A stretch of 64,000 bases of DNA, from contig JACPYP010000011.1 in NCBI GenBank assembly GCA_016195985.1, positions 558,001 to 622,000 of the forward strand. The letters are read 5' to 3'. The notes below the pieces were generated by a model. That model was not told where the DNA came from. It saw nothing but the letters and a program-made list of their open reading frames with translations, and did no database searches. The DNA comes from Acidobacteriota bacterium (GTDB lineage Bacteria; Acidobacteriota; Holophagae; Holophagales; Holophagaceae). This document shows positions 18,895 through 28,700 of the stretch, piece by piece. How positions within the stretch are numbered: the first letter of the stretch is position 1; each line of letters starts with the position of its first letter. Made by a program: the position numbers and the translations under genes.

Positions 18895-19686
18895 TCAGAT
18901 CCGTCCGCCAAACGGGGAGGGTTCTCCCAGGCTCCATTTCGCCTCGTACCAGACCTTTTCCAGGCACAGCCCGTGCGGAGGCGCCGTGAGGCCTGCCAGG
19001 CGCCTGTCCCGGGCCTCCAGCAGGGCAGCCATCGAATCCGCAGCCCGGCGGCCGCGGCCCACCTCTACCAAGGTCCCGGCCATGATGCGCACCTGGTGCA
19101 TGAGGAAGCTGCTGCCTTCAAAGACCAGGTCCACCCCGCCCTGCCCTTCCACGATCCCCACGCCGTGGAGGCTGCGGACCGGCGTTTTGGCGACGCACTC
19201 CGCGCACCGGAAGCTGGAGAAATCGTGGGTGCCAACGAGGGGTTGGACCGCCGAGGCCATGGCCTTCAGGTCCAAGGGCAACGCCTGGTAGATGTGCCAA
19301 CGGAAGGCCGCCTGCAGCGGATCTGCGCCAGCGCCCAATCCAAGCCGGTAGACATAGCGCTTGGCCACCGCATGCTGGCGGGGGAAGAACCCAGCCGGGG
19401 CCGGCCGGGCCTCCAAGACCCGGATGTCGTGGGGAAGATGGGCGTTCAGGGCGGCCAGCAGGCGATAGGGTTCCCAGGCCTTGGCAACATGCACCAGAAC
19501 GCCCTGGGCCCGGGCGTGGACCCCCGCATCCGTGCGGCCGGTGCCCTGGGGAAGGGGAGCTTCGGGATCCAACCGGCGCAGGGCCTCCCACAGCACCCCT
19601 TGCCCGCTGCGCAGCGTGGTCTGGATCTGCCAGCCGTGAAAACCCGCCCCGGCATAGGCGACGGTAAGGAAGAAGGGGTTCGACAT
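18895..19686 (-). CDS. truA: tRNA pseudouridine(38-40) synthase
   Basis: TruA isomerises uridines 38-40 in the anticodon stem-loop. The catalytic aspartate lies in GRTDAGVHA near residue 52, FHGW is at the N-terminus, and FLMHQVRIMAGTLVEVGRGR is the conserved C-terminal block. Length 263 residues is normal. It is convergent with the PaaK-like gene, nine bases apart, with no obvious terminator between. Confidence 0.96.
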   Translation of the reverse strand: MSNPFFLTVAYAGAGFHGWQIQTTLRSGQGVLWEALRRLDPEAPLPQGTGRTDAGVHARAQGVLVHVAKAWEPYRLLAALNAHLPHDIRVLEARPAPAGFFPRQHAVAKRYVYRLGLGAGADPLQAAFRWHIYQALPLDLKAMASAVQPLVGTHDFSSFRCAECVAKTPVRSLHGVGIVEGQGGVDLVFEGSSFLMHQVRIMAGTLVEVGRGRRAADSMAALLEARDRRLAGLTAPPHGLCLEKVWYEAKWSLGEPSPFGGRI

Positions 19687-20045
19687 GCTCCCATCTTAGA
19701 ACCCACAGGCCCAGACAGGCCCGGGAGCTCGGCGGGCCACCCAAGCCCACGTTCTACGAGGATCTGAGACATTCATGGGACTTACAAGCGAGATTCCACG
19801 GCCATTTTCATGTTCCATGGCACCTCAAATACCCTGGCGGCGGGAGTCCGCATTTTTTTCTGAAAGAAAACCCTTGACCGTGCTGGATCTGCGGCGTAGT
19901 TTCTTGGCAGTTTAGAAAACATCAGGATTTATGGGCTTTCCGGTTGCCCGCTTGGACTGAAACCCTTAAGTGATGGTCATTTTCATTGAGGGCTTTTTCA
20001 TTTCTCATCCCACGGGGAATCAATTCCCCTTTTTTGGAGGTTTCC
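19687..20045. other. upstream region of the HU gene
   Basis: The 359-bp gap between truA and HU contains the HU promoter at 19874-19902 and a roughly 135-base leader with a T-rich run before the AGG-rich ribosome site. No further gene was recognised in its first 180 bp. Confidence 0.5.
19874..19902 (+). promoter_or_regulatory. sigma70-like promoter of the HU gene
   Basis: TTGACC and TAGTTT are separated by 17 bases. The predicted start leaves a leader of about 135 bases before the HU ATG. Confidence 0.55.
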
Positions 20046-20342
20046 ATGAACAAGGCTGAACTGGTCAGCGCCGTCGCCGACAAAGCGGGCATCACCAAGG
20101 CCCAGGCCGCCGCGGCCCTGGATCAGGTGCTGAACGGCATTTCCTACGCGCTCCGCTCCGGCGACAAGGTCACCCTCGTGGGCTTCGGCACGTTCTCCGT
20201 GGCCAGCCGCGGGGCCCGCACGGGTCGCAATCCCCGTGACAACAAGCCCATCAAAATCGCCGCCAAGAAAGTCGCCAAGTTCAAGCCCGGCAAGAAGCTC
20301 GCCGATGAAGTCAACGGCAAGGGCGGCAAGAAGCGCAAGTAG
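20046..20342 (+). CDS. hup: HU-family nucleoid DNA-binding protein
   Basis: The 98-residue protein matches HU/IHF over its full length: MNKAELVSAVADKAG, the beta-arm signature GFGTFSVASRGARTGRNPR, and a Lys-rich tail. It bends and compacts DNA as a dimer. The Lys/Gly-rich final residues extend slightly past the usual 90-residue HU. The ATG at 20046 follows GGAGG, and a strong terminator lies 33 bp after the stop. Confidence 0.96.
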   Translation: MNKAELVSAVADKAGITKAQAAAALDQVLNGISYALRSGDKVTLVGFGTFSVASRGARTGRNPRDNKPIKIAAKKVAKFKPGKKLADEVNGKGGKKRK

Positions 20343-20374
20343 CTTCAATCGCAGGATAGGCCGATCAGCAAGCG

Positions 20375-20412
20375 AAAGAAGGGGGTCCATGCGGATGGGC
20401 CCCCTTCTTTAT
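20375..20412 (+). terminator. rho-independent terminator of the HU gene
   Basis: Perfect 11-bp stem AAAGAAGGGGG with CCCCCTTCTTT, a 14-base loop and a short AT-rich tail. Confidence 0.85.
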
Positions 20413-20605
20413 TCCAGGGGGCTCATTTATTGAATTACTTGGGAATCTATCCGGAATCTCCGAATGGCTCTGCTGGAAGGTTCTCAAGACATCCAGCTCT
20501 GATAAACCGCATGCTTCCTGGGACTGAAGGCCGCTCTCCCGCCACAATCCACGATTCAGGCTCTTCTGCTAGCCTTCCGATGAAGCAGCATCCAGCGAGG
20601 TTGCC

Positions 20606-21247
20606 ATGTCTGACGAAGCCGGTCCGAAGAAGAGCCCGATGAAGCTGATCATCATCGTTGTCGCGGCCTTGGTGGTCCTGGGCGGTGGCGGAACCGGGGC
20701 CATGGTGTTCATGAAGAAGAGGGCCGCCGCCAAGGCCGCCGAGGAGGAGAAAGCCAAGGCAGCCGACGGCAAGCCCCAGGAAGCCGCCTCGGAAACCCCT
20801 GGCCATGGAAACGAAGATTCCGAAGACTGCGAGGATACCGGCGAGAAGCATGAAAGCGGCGGCCACGGCGGACCGGAGGCCGCGCCTGTCATGGTGCTGA
20901 CGCGCACCGTGAACCTCACGGGCCCCCGCCGCAATGCCTTCCTCCGTTGCGAATTGAACATCCTCTTCTGCGACAACGAGCTGGGCAAACTCGTGTCCGG
21001 GGACAAGCCCTCGCCGGAAAAGAGCCTCATCCAGTCCATCGTGCTGGGCACCCTGTCGGGCAAGAGCGTGGAGGAAGCCACCGATGCTGAATCCCGCGAG
21101 GCCCTCAGGAAAGAGATGCGGGACAAGCTGAACGAGCAGTTCAAGCCCCACCCCCCCAAGCCCGGGGAAAAGGAAGACCCCAAGCACAAGAAGCCCAAGA
21201 AACCCATCAAGAGCGTGCTCATCGTGGACTGGGCCATTCAGCAGTAG
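20606..21247 (+). CDS. fliL: FliL-like flagellar basal-body-associated protein
   Basis: The 213-residue protein has a short cytoplasmic tail, one membrane helix (residues 13-35, KLIIIVVAALVVLGGGGTGA), an acidic/Lys linker and a periplasmic domain ending in VLIVDWAIQQ, typical of FliL. FliL sits around the stator and modulates torque. The linker is unusually long and charged, and a second KHKKPKKP basic stretch interrupts the domain. It lies next to a FliN-like gene, but no other flagellar genes are visible, so assignment to flagella over another secretion-linked complex is inferred. Confidence 0.75.
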   Translation: MSDEAGPKKSPMKLIIIVVAALVVLGGGGTGAMVFMKKRAAAKAAEEEKAKAADGKPQEAASETPGHGNEDSEDCEDTGEKHESGGHGGPEAAPVMVLTRTVNLTGPRRNAFLRCELNILFCDNELGKLVSGDKPSPEKSLIQSIVLGTLSGKSVEEATDAESREALRKEMRDKLNEQFKPHPPKPGEKEDPKHKKPKKPIKSVLIVDWAIQQ

Positions 21248-21257
21248 ACGAACGGAT

Positions 21258-21296
21258 TCAGGGGATGGCACGCCCATTGCCGTGCCACCCCCCTGA
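21258..21296 (+). terminator. hairpin between fliL-like and fliN-like genes
   Basis: TTCAGGGG-TGGCACG pairs with CGTGCCA-CCCCTGA with a small internal mismatch and an 8-base loop. There is no T-run, so it may reduce rather than end transcription into the FliN-like gene. Confidence 0.45.
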
Positions 21297-21328
21297 GTCC
21301 ATGCTTTGACGGGACCGGCGGGAGAAAC

Positions 21329-21637
21329 ATGGCCATCAAGCGGGGGGATCGAATCGAGAGCGACCGCGTGCTCAGTTTCGAGCAGGTGGTGGCCGAGGTC
21401 ATGCCCTTCATCGACACGCCCCTCAAGCTGGAGATCCAGCTGGGCCAGGCCCGCATGACCATCCGCGACCTGCTGGAACTGGAGCCGGGTTCCCTGGTGG
21501 AGCTCAAGAAGAGCGCCGGCGAACCCATGGATGTCCTGTGCAAGGAGCGGGTCCTCATCCGCGGCGAGGTGACCGTGCTGGAAGACAGCCTGGGCCTTCG
21601 CGTCACCGAGATCGTGGATTCGGACCGGAGGGTCTAG
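21329..21637 (+). CDS. fliN: FliN-like (SpoA domain) flagellar motor switch protein
   Basis: The 102-residue protein is essentially one SpoA/surface-presentation-of-antigens domain: DTPLKLEIQLGQARMTIRDL, LLELEPGSLVEL, and VLIRGEVTVLEDSLGLRVTE. FliN forms part of the flagellar C-ring; SctQ of type III secretion is the other possibility. The pairing with a FliL-like gene favours flagella. GGAGAAAC precedes the ATG. It is followed 30 bp later by thiD. Confidence 0.85.
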   Translation: MAIKRGDRIESDRVLSFEQVVAEVMPFIDTPLKLEIQLGQARMTIRDLLELEPGSLVELKKSAGEPMDVLCKERVLIRGEVTVLEDSLGLRVTEIVDSDRRV

Positions 21638-21667
21638 GCCGCAACCTATGGCATTCTGGGAGTTCCC

Positions 21668-22525
21668 ATGAGTGCCACCCGTCCCGACGCCCCGCCGCTC
21701 GCTCCCCCGCTTGCTCCCCCGCTTGCTCTCTGCCTGGGCGGCATGGATCCGTCCGCAGGAGCCGGCCTGCTCCGCGATGTCCTGGCCCTGTCGGAACTGG
21801 GCTGCCAGCCCATGGCCGTCAGCCTGGCTGAAACGCTCCAGAATGGCCTGGCCTGCACGCGCATCGACCCCCCGGCCATGGATCCCGTGGCGCGGGTGGA
21901 AACCCTGGCCCCCCACCTGGCGGGCCGCTGGGGCCTCAAGCTGAGCCTGTGCGCCCTGGAGACGGCCGCTTTCCGCCGTCTCTGCGCCACCCTCCGCCAC
22001 CTGGCCCCGCCCATCTGCATCTGGGATCCCATCCTGGCGCCCAGTGCTGGCGTGGGCCTCCACGATGGCAAGGATCTCCAGCGCATGGCCGCGGACCTTC
22101 TTCCTTCCGGCCGATGGGTGGTCAGCCCCAACCGGGGCGAGGCCGCTGCCTTCGCGGGATTGCCCCCAGAAGCCATCCACCTCGCCCCGGTCGAGGATCT
22201 CGCGGCTCCTTGGCTTGAGGCCGGGGCCGAGGCCGTCTGGCTCAAGGGCGGCCATGCCGCCGGGGACCAGGTACAGGACGTCTGGATCACCCGCCAGGGG
22301 GTCCGGCCCCTTCCCCCGGCCCCCAGGCTTCCGGGAGAGCGCCGCGGCACGGGATGCCTCCTGTCCGCCACCTGGCTTGGACTGCGGCTTCTGGGGCGGG
22401 ACGACCTTCAGGCGGCCGCCGAATCCGCTCATCGCCTGAGGCAGCGCTGGGATCAAGCCTTCTGCCCCGGAGGCATCGGGCGGCCCATGTTCGCGCCCCC
22501 CTGCGCCCTTGTGGAGCCCTCGTGA
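21668..22525 (+). CDS. thiD: hydroxymethylpyrimidine/phosphomethylpyrimidine kinase-like protein
   Basis: ThiD phosphorylates HMP and HMP-P in thiamine synthesis. The 285-residue protein has the ribokinase-like motifs GGMDPSAGAGLLRD near residue 24, WDPILAPSAG, SPNRGEA and the GTG anion hole in RRGTGC. The N-terminus has a small APPL repeat arising from a tandem GCTCCCCCGCTT-type duplication, probably untranslated or neutral. No TPP riboswitch or other thiamine genes are visible. The stop overlaps the next start as GTGA. Confidence 0.85.
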   Translation: MSATRPDAPPLAPPLAPPLALCLGGMDPSAGAGLLRDVLALSELGCQPMAVSLAETLQNGLACTRIDPPAMDPVARVETLAPHLAGRWGLKLSLCALETAAFRRLCATLRHLAPPICIWDPILAPSAGVGLHDGKDLQRMAADLLPSGRWVVSPNRGEAAAFAGLPPEAIHLAPVEDLAAPWLEAGAEAVWLKGGHAAGDQVQDVWITRQGVRPLPPAPRLPGERRGTGCLLSATWLGLRLLGRDDLQAAAESAHRLRQRWDQAFCPGGIGRPMFAPPCALVEPS

Positions 22526-23709
22526 TCACACAGGAGGGACGGGGTTTCGTGCTGCGCGCCGCCCAGGACAGCCCCTGGGCGGGTTGGGCTGGATCCCGCT
22601 TCCTGGAAGAGGGCCTCGCCTCGGTGCATGCCGCGCCGGGCCGGGCCCTGGCCAGGCTCATGAACCTGGCCGCCCTGCTGCCCGGCGGCTTCGGGCTCGT
22701 CTGGGACCACCCCCCCGCCTGGATGCAGGCCCTGCCCCCGGAATCCCGCCAGGGTTGGTGGGAGGCCATCACGGCCATTCCTGGCCTCAGCCTCCACCTG
22801 GGACCCGAGGCCGTCCAGCATCTGCCCGGAGGCGCCTTCCGCGGCTGGGTGCACGCGCCGGAGATGCCCGATGGCAACCTGGGCGAACACTGGCGGCAGG
22901 GCGTGTTGGGATGGGTGCCCGCCACGGGAAAAACCTGGCAACTGCCCGACCTGGGCGTGACGGCTCCCGGCGAGGAGGCGCCTCCGGGCTGGCTCTGGGG
23001 GGAAGTCTCCCTTCCACTCGTCGCCCTCCCCGCCCTGGCTTCGGGAGAAGCCCTGGTGGCGGCCATGTCTGAGGCCCAGGGCCTCGCGGAGAGGGGCCTT
23101 GCCCAGCGGCTGTCCTCCGGAGCCTGGGTGGATCTGCCCTTCTCCCGCAGGGCCGTGGGATGGCGGGTCGCCCTGGCGGGAGGCGCCGAATTCCTGCGGG
23201 CCGGTGGCGCCTGGCCCCAGGCCCTGGGACAGCTGCGAGCCCTCAAGGCCCTGCTCCAGGAGCGGCTTCGCACCCCCATCCATCTCGGCGCCTGCGGCTC
23301 TTTCCAGGTGGCGGCCCTCCTGGGGCGCCAAGCCCTCCGCGAAGGCCTGCCCTGGCGCGCCAGCCTCCCCCTTCCGCCGGCGCCGGGCGCCTTCACCCCG
23401 GGACTGGCGGCGGATCCCCGGGACCCAGTGCCCCTGGAAGCCCGGGCCATGCAGCCGGCGGCTTGGCCCTCGACCTTCGACCACCCGCCGGTGGCCCTGC
23501 TGCGGGTGCCGGCCGTCCCCTCAGAGGCGGGCGTGCAGGCCCTGCTGGGCCAGATCCAGCCCCCCCCGGCCTGGCGGTGGCTGCCGCCGGACCTGGCGCC
23601 GCCGGGCCCCTTCGATCCCGACCGGCCCTGGGCTTCCGCCACGGCCTTTCCCTTCCCGGCCGATCCCGGCAACGGCGTCCAGCGCGGCCTCTTCGAGGAC
23701 TTCGGCTGA
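22522..23709 (+). CDS. unknown protein coupled to thiD
   Basis: A 395-residue protein that I do not recognise. Its GTG start overlaps the thiD stop, so it is co-translated. It is rich in Trp, Pro, Ala and Gly (for example QGWWEAITAIPG and PPAWRWLPPDL), with no clear signal peptide or membrane segment. The middle section GAWVDLPFSRRAVGWRVALA is well formed as alternating strands. High codon bias matching neighbours argues it is a real gene and not a shadow. Confidence 0.7.
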   Translation: MITQEGRGFVLRAAQDSPWAGWAGSRFLEEGLASVHAAPGRALARLMNLAALLPGGFGLVWDHPPAWMQALPPESRQGWWEAITAIPGLSLHLGPEAVQHLPGGAFRGWVHAPEMPDGNLGEHWRQGVLGWVPATGKTWQLPDLGVTAPGEEAPPGWLWGEVSLPLVALPALASGEALVAAMSEAQGLAERGLAQRLSSGAWVDLPFSRRAVGWRVALAGGAEFLRAGGAWPQALGQLRALKALLQERLRTPIHLGACGSFQVAALLGRQALREGLPWRASLPLPPAPGAFTPGLAADPRDPVPLEARAMQPAAWPSTFDHPPVALLRVPAVPSEAGVQALLGQIQPPPAWRWLPPDLAPPGPFDPDRPWASATAFPFPADPGNGVQRGLFEDFG

Positions 23710-23732
23710 TAACCTCTAGGTGAGGAACTGCC

Positions 23733-24725
23733 ATGTCGTCCGCCGAACACGCCGAACAGAGATCCCGGATCCGTCTCGCCCTGCTGTCCATCACGGCCGG
23801 CGTCGTCGTCCTCGGCCTCAAGTACCTGGCCTTTGCGCTGTCCGGCTCCGTGGCCCTGAAATCCGATGCCATCGAAAGCATCGTGAACGTGGTGGCCGCC
23901 GTCTTCGCATTGGGAGCGGTGATCTTCGCGGGCCGCCCCGCGGATAAGGAACACCCCTACGGACACGGAAAGATCGAGCATTTCAGCGCCGCATTCGAGG
24001 GCGGGCTCATTTCCCTGGCCGCGGCGTTCATCCTGCTGGAAGCGGCCCGCGGGCTCTTCTACGGCGTCGAACTGAAGGACCTGGGCAAGGGCCTGCTGGT
24101 GAACCTCGCTGCGGGCGGCCTCAACGGCCTGCTGGGCTGGCTCCTGCTCTCCCAGGGGCGCAAGAAGCGCTCGAAGGCCCTGGAGGCCGACGGCCACCAC
24201 ATCCTGTCGGATTTCTGGACCACCGTGGGCATCGCCGCGGGCCTGCTGGCCGTCAAGCTGACCGGCCTCCGCTGGCTCGATCCCGCCATGGCCCTGGTGG
24301 TGGGCCTGCTGCTGGCCCGCACCGGCTTCCGCCTGGTGAAGGAATCCTCCCAGGCTTTGTTGGACATGGAAGATCCGGACGTGCTCCGAAAGGTGCTCGC
24401 GGCCATGAACGGAGTCCGCTCCTGGGACATCATCGCGGTCCACGAGATGCGCACCTTCCGCAGCGGGCGCTACACCCACGTGGATGTGCACATCGTGGTG
24501 CCCGAATTCTATCCGGTGCGCCAGGCCCACGACCTCTGCGAAGCCTTCGGCGAAAGCGCCCTGGAAGCGGCGACCATCGAAGGGGAAGTCCACACCCACG
24601 TGGATCCCTGCGGGCGCCTCTACTGCTCGCGTTGCCCCGCCAAATCCTGCGCCATCCGCGTGGCGCCCCAATCCTCGGAAACGGCCTTCACCCTGGAAGA
24701 GGCCACGGCCGCAGGGCCAGCCTGA
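23733..24725 (+). CDS. cation diffusion facilitator (zinc/iron efflux)
   Basis: The 330-residue protein is a CDF-family proton-coupled exporter of divalent metals. It shows the metal-site aspartates in LKSDAIESIVN (TM2) and DGHHILSDFWTT (TM5), and HPYGHGKIE between them. About six membrane segments are followed by a cytoplasmic ferredoxin-like domain with HVDVHIVV. The tail carries a four-cysteine motif CGRLYCSRCPAKSC, suggesting an extra metal site. The gene is 23 bp after the unknown gene and stops 7 bp before a convergent dus gene. Confidence 0.92.
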   Translation: MSSAEHAEQRSRIRLALLSITAGVVVLGLKYLAFALSGSVALKSDAIESIVNVVAAVFALGAVIFAGRPADKEHPYGHGKIEHFSAAFEGGLISLAAAFILLEAARGLFYGVELKDLGKGLLVNLAAGGLNGLLGWLLLSQGRKKRSKALEADGHHILSDFWTTVGIAAGLLAVKLTGLRWLDPAMALVVGLLLARTGFRLVKESSQALLDMEDPDVLRKVLAAMNGVRSWDIIAVHEMRTFRSGRYTHVDVHIVVPEFYPVRQAHDLCEAFGESALEAATIEGEVHTHVDPCGRLYCSRCPAKSCAIRVAPQSSETAFTLEEATAAGPA

Positions 24726-24732
24726 TCTAGAC

Positions 24733-25716
24733 TCAGGCGGCGCCTTGGTGCCGCAGGGCATCGATGGCGGCCAGGAGAGCCTGGGCATCGCTGGCGGCAT
24801 GCAGGTTCTGGCGGAAACCACTGCCGCCGGGCACCCCCTTGGTGAACCATGCCCCGATCTTCTTGATCTTGTGAAGGGCCTCCCGGGGCTCAAGCAGGTC
24901 CAGCAGGATCTGGAAGAGCCGCAGGGTGGCGTCGATGCGCATGTCCGTGGTCACGGTGAATTCGGGGTCCAGGATCTGCCGGAAGAGGAAGGGGTTGTAC
25001 AGGGCGCCCCGGCCGATCATCACGGCAGCGCAGTTGGTTTCCTCCACCATGCGGAAGGCGTCGGCGGGCGTGTTCACATCGCCGTTGCCGATGATGGGGT
25101 ACGAGGTGCCCGCATCGACCGCGCGGGTGATGATGCTCCAGTCGGCATTCCCCTCGTACTGCTGGGCGCGGGTGCGGGGGTGGATGGCCAGGGCACGGAC
25201 GCCTGCGGCCTCGAACATGCGCAGGAAGTCCAGGAATTCGCCGCGTTCCTTCTGCGAGGCGTCCCAGCCGGCGCGCATCTTCACCGTCACTGGAATCTTC
25301 ACGGCCTTCACCATGCCCGACACGCAGCGCTCGGCCAGGCGGATGTCGCGCAACAGCGCCGACCCGGCTCCGCCCTTCGTGACGTTGCTGGCGGGGCAAC
25401 CCATGTTGAGATCCACCAGGTCCGCGCCCGCGGCCTCGCAAAGCGCCGCCCCTTCGGCCAGGGCCTCCGGGCGGCCTCCGGAGATCTGCATGGACATCGG
25501 CCGCTCTCCCGTGGCGGCCATCATCCGCTCGGCCTTCACGGCGTGGCGGATCAGCGCCTCGCTGCTGATCATTTCCGACACCACCAAGCCCACCCCGCCC
25601 ACTTCGCGGATGAATTTGCGGAAGGGCTGGTCGGTGATTTCGTGCAGCGGCGCCATGACGAGGCGATTGGGCACCTCGACATCGCGGATCTGGAAAGGCG
25701 TGTGGGGAAAGGTCAT
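24733..25716 (-). CDS. dusB: tRNA-dihydrouridine synthase, DusB-like
   Basis: This flavoenzyme reduces uridines in tRNA D-loops. The 327-residue protein begins with the TIM-barrel block VPNRLVMAPLHEITDQPFR and contains the catalytic cysteine in LNMGCPASNVTKGGAGSALL, KMRAGW, the HPRTRAQQYEG block and IGNGDVNTP. ATG at 25716. It faces away from lanB across about 70 bp. Confidence 0.94.
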   Translation of the reverse strand: MTFPHTPFQIRDVEVPNRLVMAPLHEITDQPFRKFIREVGGVGLVVSEMISSEALIRHAVKAERMMAATGERPMSMQISGGRPEALAEGAALCEAAGADLVDLNMGCPASNVTKGGAGSALLRDIRLAERCVSGMVKAVKIPVTVKMRAGWDASQKERGEFLDFLRMFEAAGVRALAIHPRTRAQQYEGNADWSIITRAVDAGTSYPIIGNGDVNTPADAFRMVEETNCAAVMIGRGALYNPFLFRQILDPEFTVTTDMRIDATLRLFQILLDLLEPREALHKIKKIGAWFTKGVPGGSGFRQNLHAASDAQALLAAIDALRHQGAA

Positions 25717-25785
25717 GGTTCGGTCCGACCTTCCAGTTTAACCGCTGGCCTGGAATCGGCCCGCGGTCATTTCACCGGGCCGGGA

Positions 25786-28700
25786 TCACTGGCCGCCCCT
25801 CGCCAGGCGGGATTCATAGAGGCGTACCAGGAATTCCATGAGCACCCACTCGGTTTCCCGCTGGTCCCTCCTCAGCATCCGGTTGAGATGCATGTGAGCC
25901 AGACTTCCCGCCAAGCTGGGCCATGCCACGGAGAGACGCCCCTGATCGAAGGCAGCGCGGATCCGGGACAGGGCCGGGATATCAGGTGTCCCAGCCAGAA
26001 GGAGCGGTGCCAGCTCCCTCCGCAATGGCCGGAAGGTCCCGCCGATCTGCACGGCCCCCTCGCCGACATCTCCGAATTCTTTCCGGAAGGCTTCGCGGGA
26101 GGCATGGGCCAAGCCCTTGCGCGCCTCCAGATCCAGTCCCAGCGCCGCCCATATGGCGTCCACTTCCACCATGCCGGCCTTCCAGCGCTCCTCTTCAGAG
26201 ATGCCGGCCGCCAAGCGATCGAGCACCCGTTGACTGTCCTCATGGAACCAGGCCTCCGCCAGGGAGAATCCGAGTTCTCCGCCGTAGCGCTCCAGTTCAG
26301 GCATGAAGGTATCCACCTGCCATTTCCAGAGCGCCCCCTGGACGAGGCCTTGCTCCAGATGCCGGGCCACACGGGGCAGCAGCTCCATGACGAGGCGCCC
26401 GGGATGACCATGGAAACGCAGGCGGAGGTGGTGGCCCGGATCGCGGTAGCGGACGAAATGCCAGCGGTCCCACAGCCCCTCCTCACCCGTTGCGCGAAGG
26501 AGCGGCGCCAACTCTGTGAGGATCCGGTCCGCGCTGGCAGGGCCTGTGTAGATTTTGAGGTAGAGCCATTCTGAACCGGGGGCATGGGCCCGAATCGATG
26601 GCGGCGCGCTCAGCAGGGCGACTGGAGCCGCCTCGGGCGGTTCGGGCGCGATGGCCTCGAAGGGAATCACCAGCTCATGGGCGAAGCACCCTTCCGGCCC
26701 CGTGACCAGGGCCTGGCCCGGATCCGGAAAACATTCCGTCAGCGCGAAAGCCTGCCGGCCCGATACGAGGTGATGCAAGGCCTCCACCCAGAGGGCCTGG
26801 TCCAGGTCCACCAGGAGGCTGTTGTCCGCATCGGCCAGCATCACGAACCTGGGCAGGTTCCGCTGTTCCCGCAGCCGCTGGAAAGCGCCCCAGGCATCCT
26901 TGCCGGAGGCCGACGAAGCTCCCGCCAATTCCCCCATTTCGATCCGCCACCGGGCCTTGCAGAGCACCTGGCGCCCATGGGCCACCCGCGGCAGGAAGGG
27001 CTGCTCTTCCAGGGCGCCCCATGACCAGCCCCCCGGACGGCCGTCCTGATCCTGCAGATGGGCCAAAAACCGGTAGACCGCGGGCCCATGGGCGAAATTG
27101 TGGGCCGAGGACAGCCGCGGCACCACTTCGCGTCCCAGGCTCGCGGAGGCCAGGTGGATGCGGCCGCCTCTCACGGTCACATGCAGGTCCGAGGGCCGGA
27201 TGGTCTTGTCCGGCACCACGCCGGAGGCGGCGAGGAAGGGAATGTTGTAGTCCCGGAGCGAGGGCCGGGCGAGCACATTGCCCATGCGCCCTTCAGGCAC
27301 GTGCAGCACTTCGGCGAACACCGCCTCCGGGCGCGCGGCCTCTTCCTTCATCAGGTGCCGCCGGAGGGAATCCCTGAGATCCGCGTCCCCTGAGGCGAAG
27401 CGTCCCAACCACCGCGCGGCCGTGGGGCCTGAGTGGTGCTCCATCCAGAAGCGGAAATCGCCCCCATCCAAGGCCGCGGCGCTATCAGCGGCCAGCATCA
27501 CCAGGGCGGCGAAGGAATGAGGGAAAGGCCGGGGTTGGGGATGCGTCATGGCTGCGAGGTCCGCCTCATCCAGCTCCCAGACCGGAGCGCCCTGCCACTT
27601 CGAAACGCGTGCCAGCAGGGCCCGGTCCCGCTCTGTCAGCTGGCGCTGATCCGGGAGGCCGGCGAAAGCCAGGCCTTCGAGCAAAGGCGATTCTCTGGCC
27701 GCTCCGCCGTCGAATCCGATGCCGCTCTCCTCGTCCAGCACTTCCAGAAGCGGCATCCATCGAGCCTCATGGCGCTCCATGAAAGCGGCGCGGAAACGGT
27801 CGAGAGGCCCCTCCGGCGAGGCAGGCGTCAAGAGGCGGAGCGTCTCCGCGCCATCCTCCAAAGCCCGGCGAGCGCCTGCGGAGAGCGCCAGCTCTGGGCC
27901 CGGGCGGAAGAGATCCACCTGGAGGACATTCTGAGTGCCAGACGGAAATCCCGCGCCCGCCAGTGGGGGCAACAGCTCTAGGTACCCCTCCGGATGGGCC
28001 CCGAGCGGCGCGGCCTGAACCGCCTTCATGGCCCGGTCCAGATCCGCGAGGGCCTCAGCCCTTGACGCCGTGTCCGGGTGGGATCGAAGCGACGTGATCA
28101 CGCCATCCAACGGATCGGGATGAGTCAACGGCGGGGCCAGGTCCCCGCAAAGCAGCTGGGAATCGATCACCTGATCCAGGAAAGCCTCCGCTTCGGATGG
28201 CTCGACCCCTGCTTTTGCGGCCAGGCCCGAGCAAAGGACGTCGAAGGCCGCCCCCTGCTGCGACTGGCGAAGCACCCAATCGAGATGGGGCGTGGCTTCC
28301 ACCGCCTCCAGATGGTAGGTCCGCGCCTGGGTTCCAACCTGCCTGCGCCGCTCCATGTACCGGTACCAACCGCAGCGGGCATAGGCGCTGTCATTGGGCC
28401 GGTAGATCCGCGTGGTCCGGACCTGGGGCTCCCGCTCGAAGCGGTCCACCAGCTCTTCCAGCACGCCCCAATCCAGGCGCACCGCCTTGCGGCTGTCCCG
28501 CCAGGGACCCAGGGAAAGGTGGCTGGCCGCGCCCCATTTCCCCGTGGAAACGCCCGCGAAGAGGCCAAAGGGCGTCGATCGGCTGCTCATCCGGCTGAGA
28601 TACTTCAGCAGGGCGCGCTCCATGTTCTGGGCCGCAGCGGCGGCCAAGGAGCCTTCAAGCCAAGCGTCGATCCGCGCGGCCAGATCCGGCGAGGCCAGGG

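Noticed and set aside
21668-21760. Possible thiamine (TPP) riboswitch ahead of thiD
   Set aside because: The gap to the previous gene is 30 bp, too short, and no THI-box motif is present.
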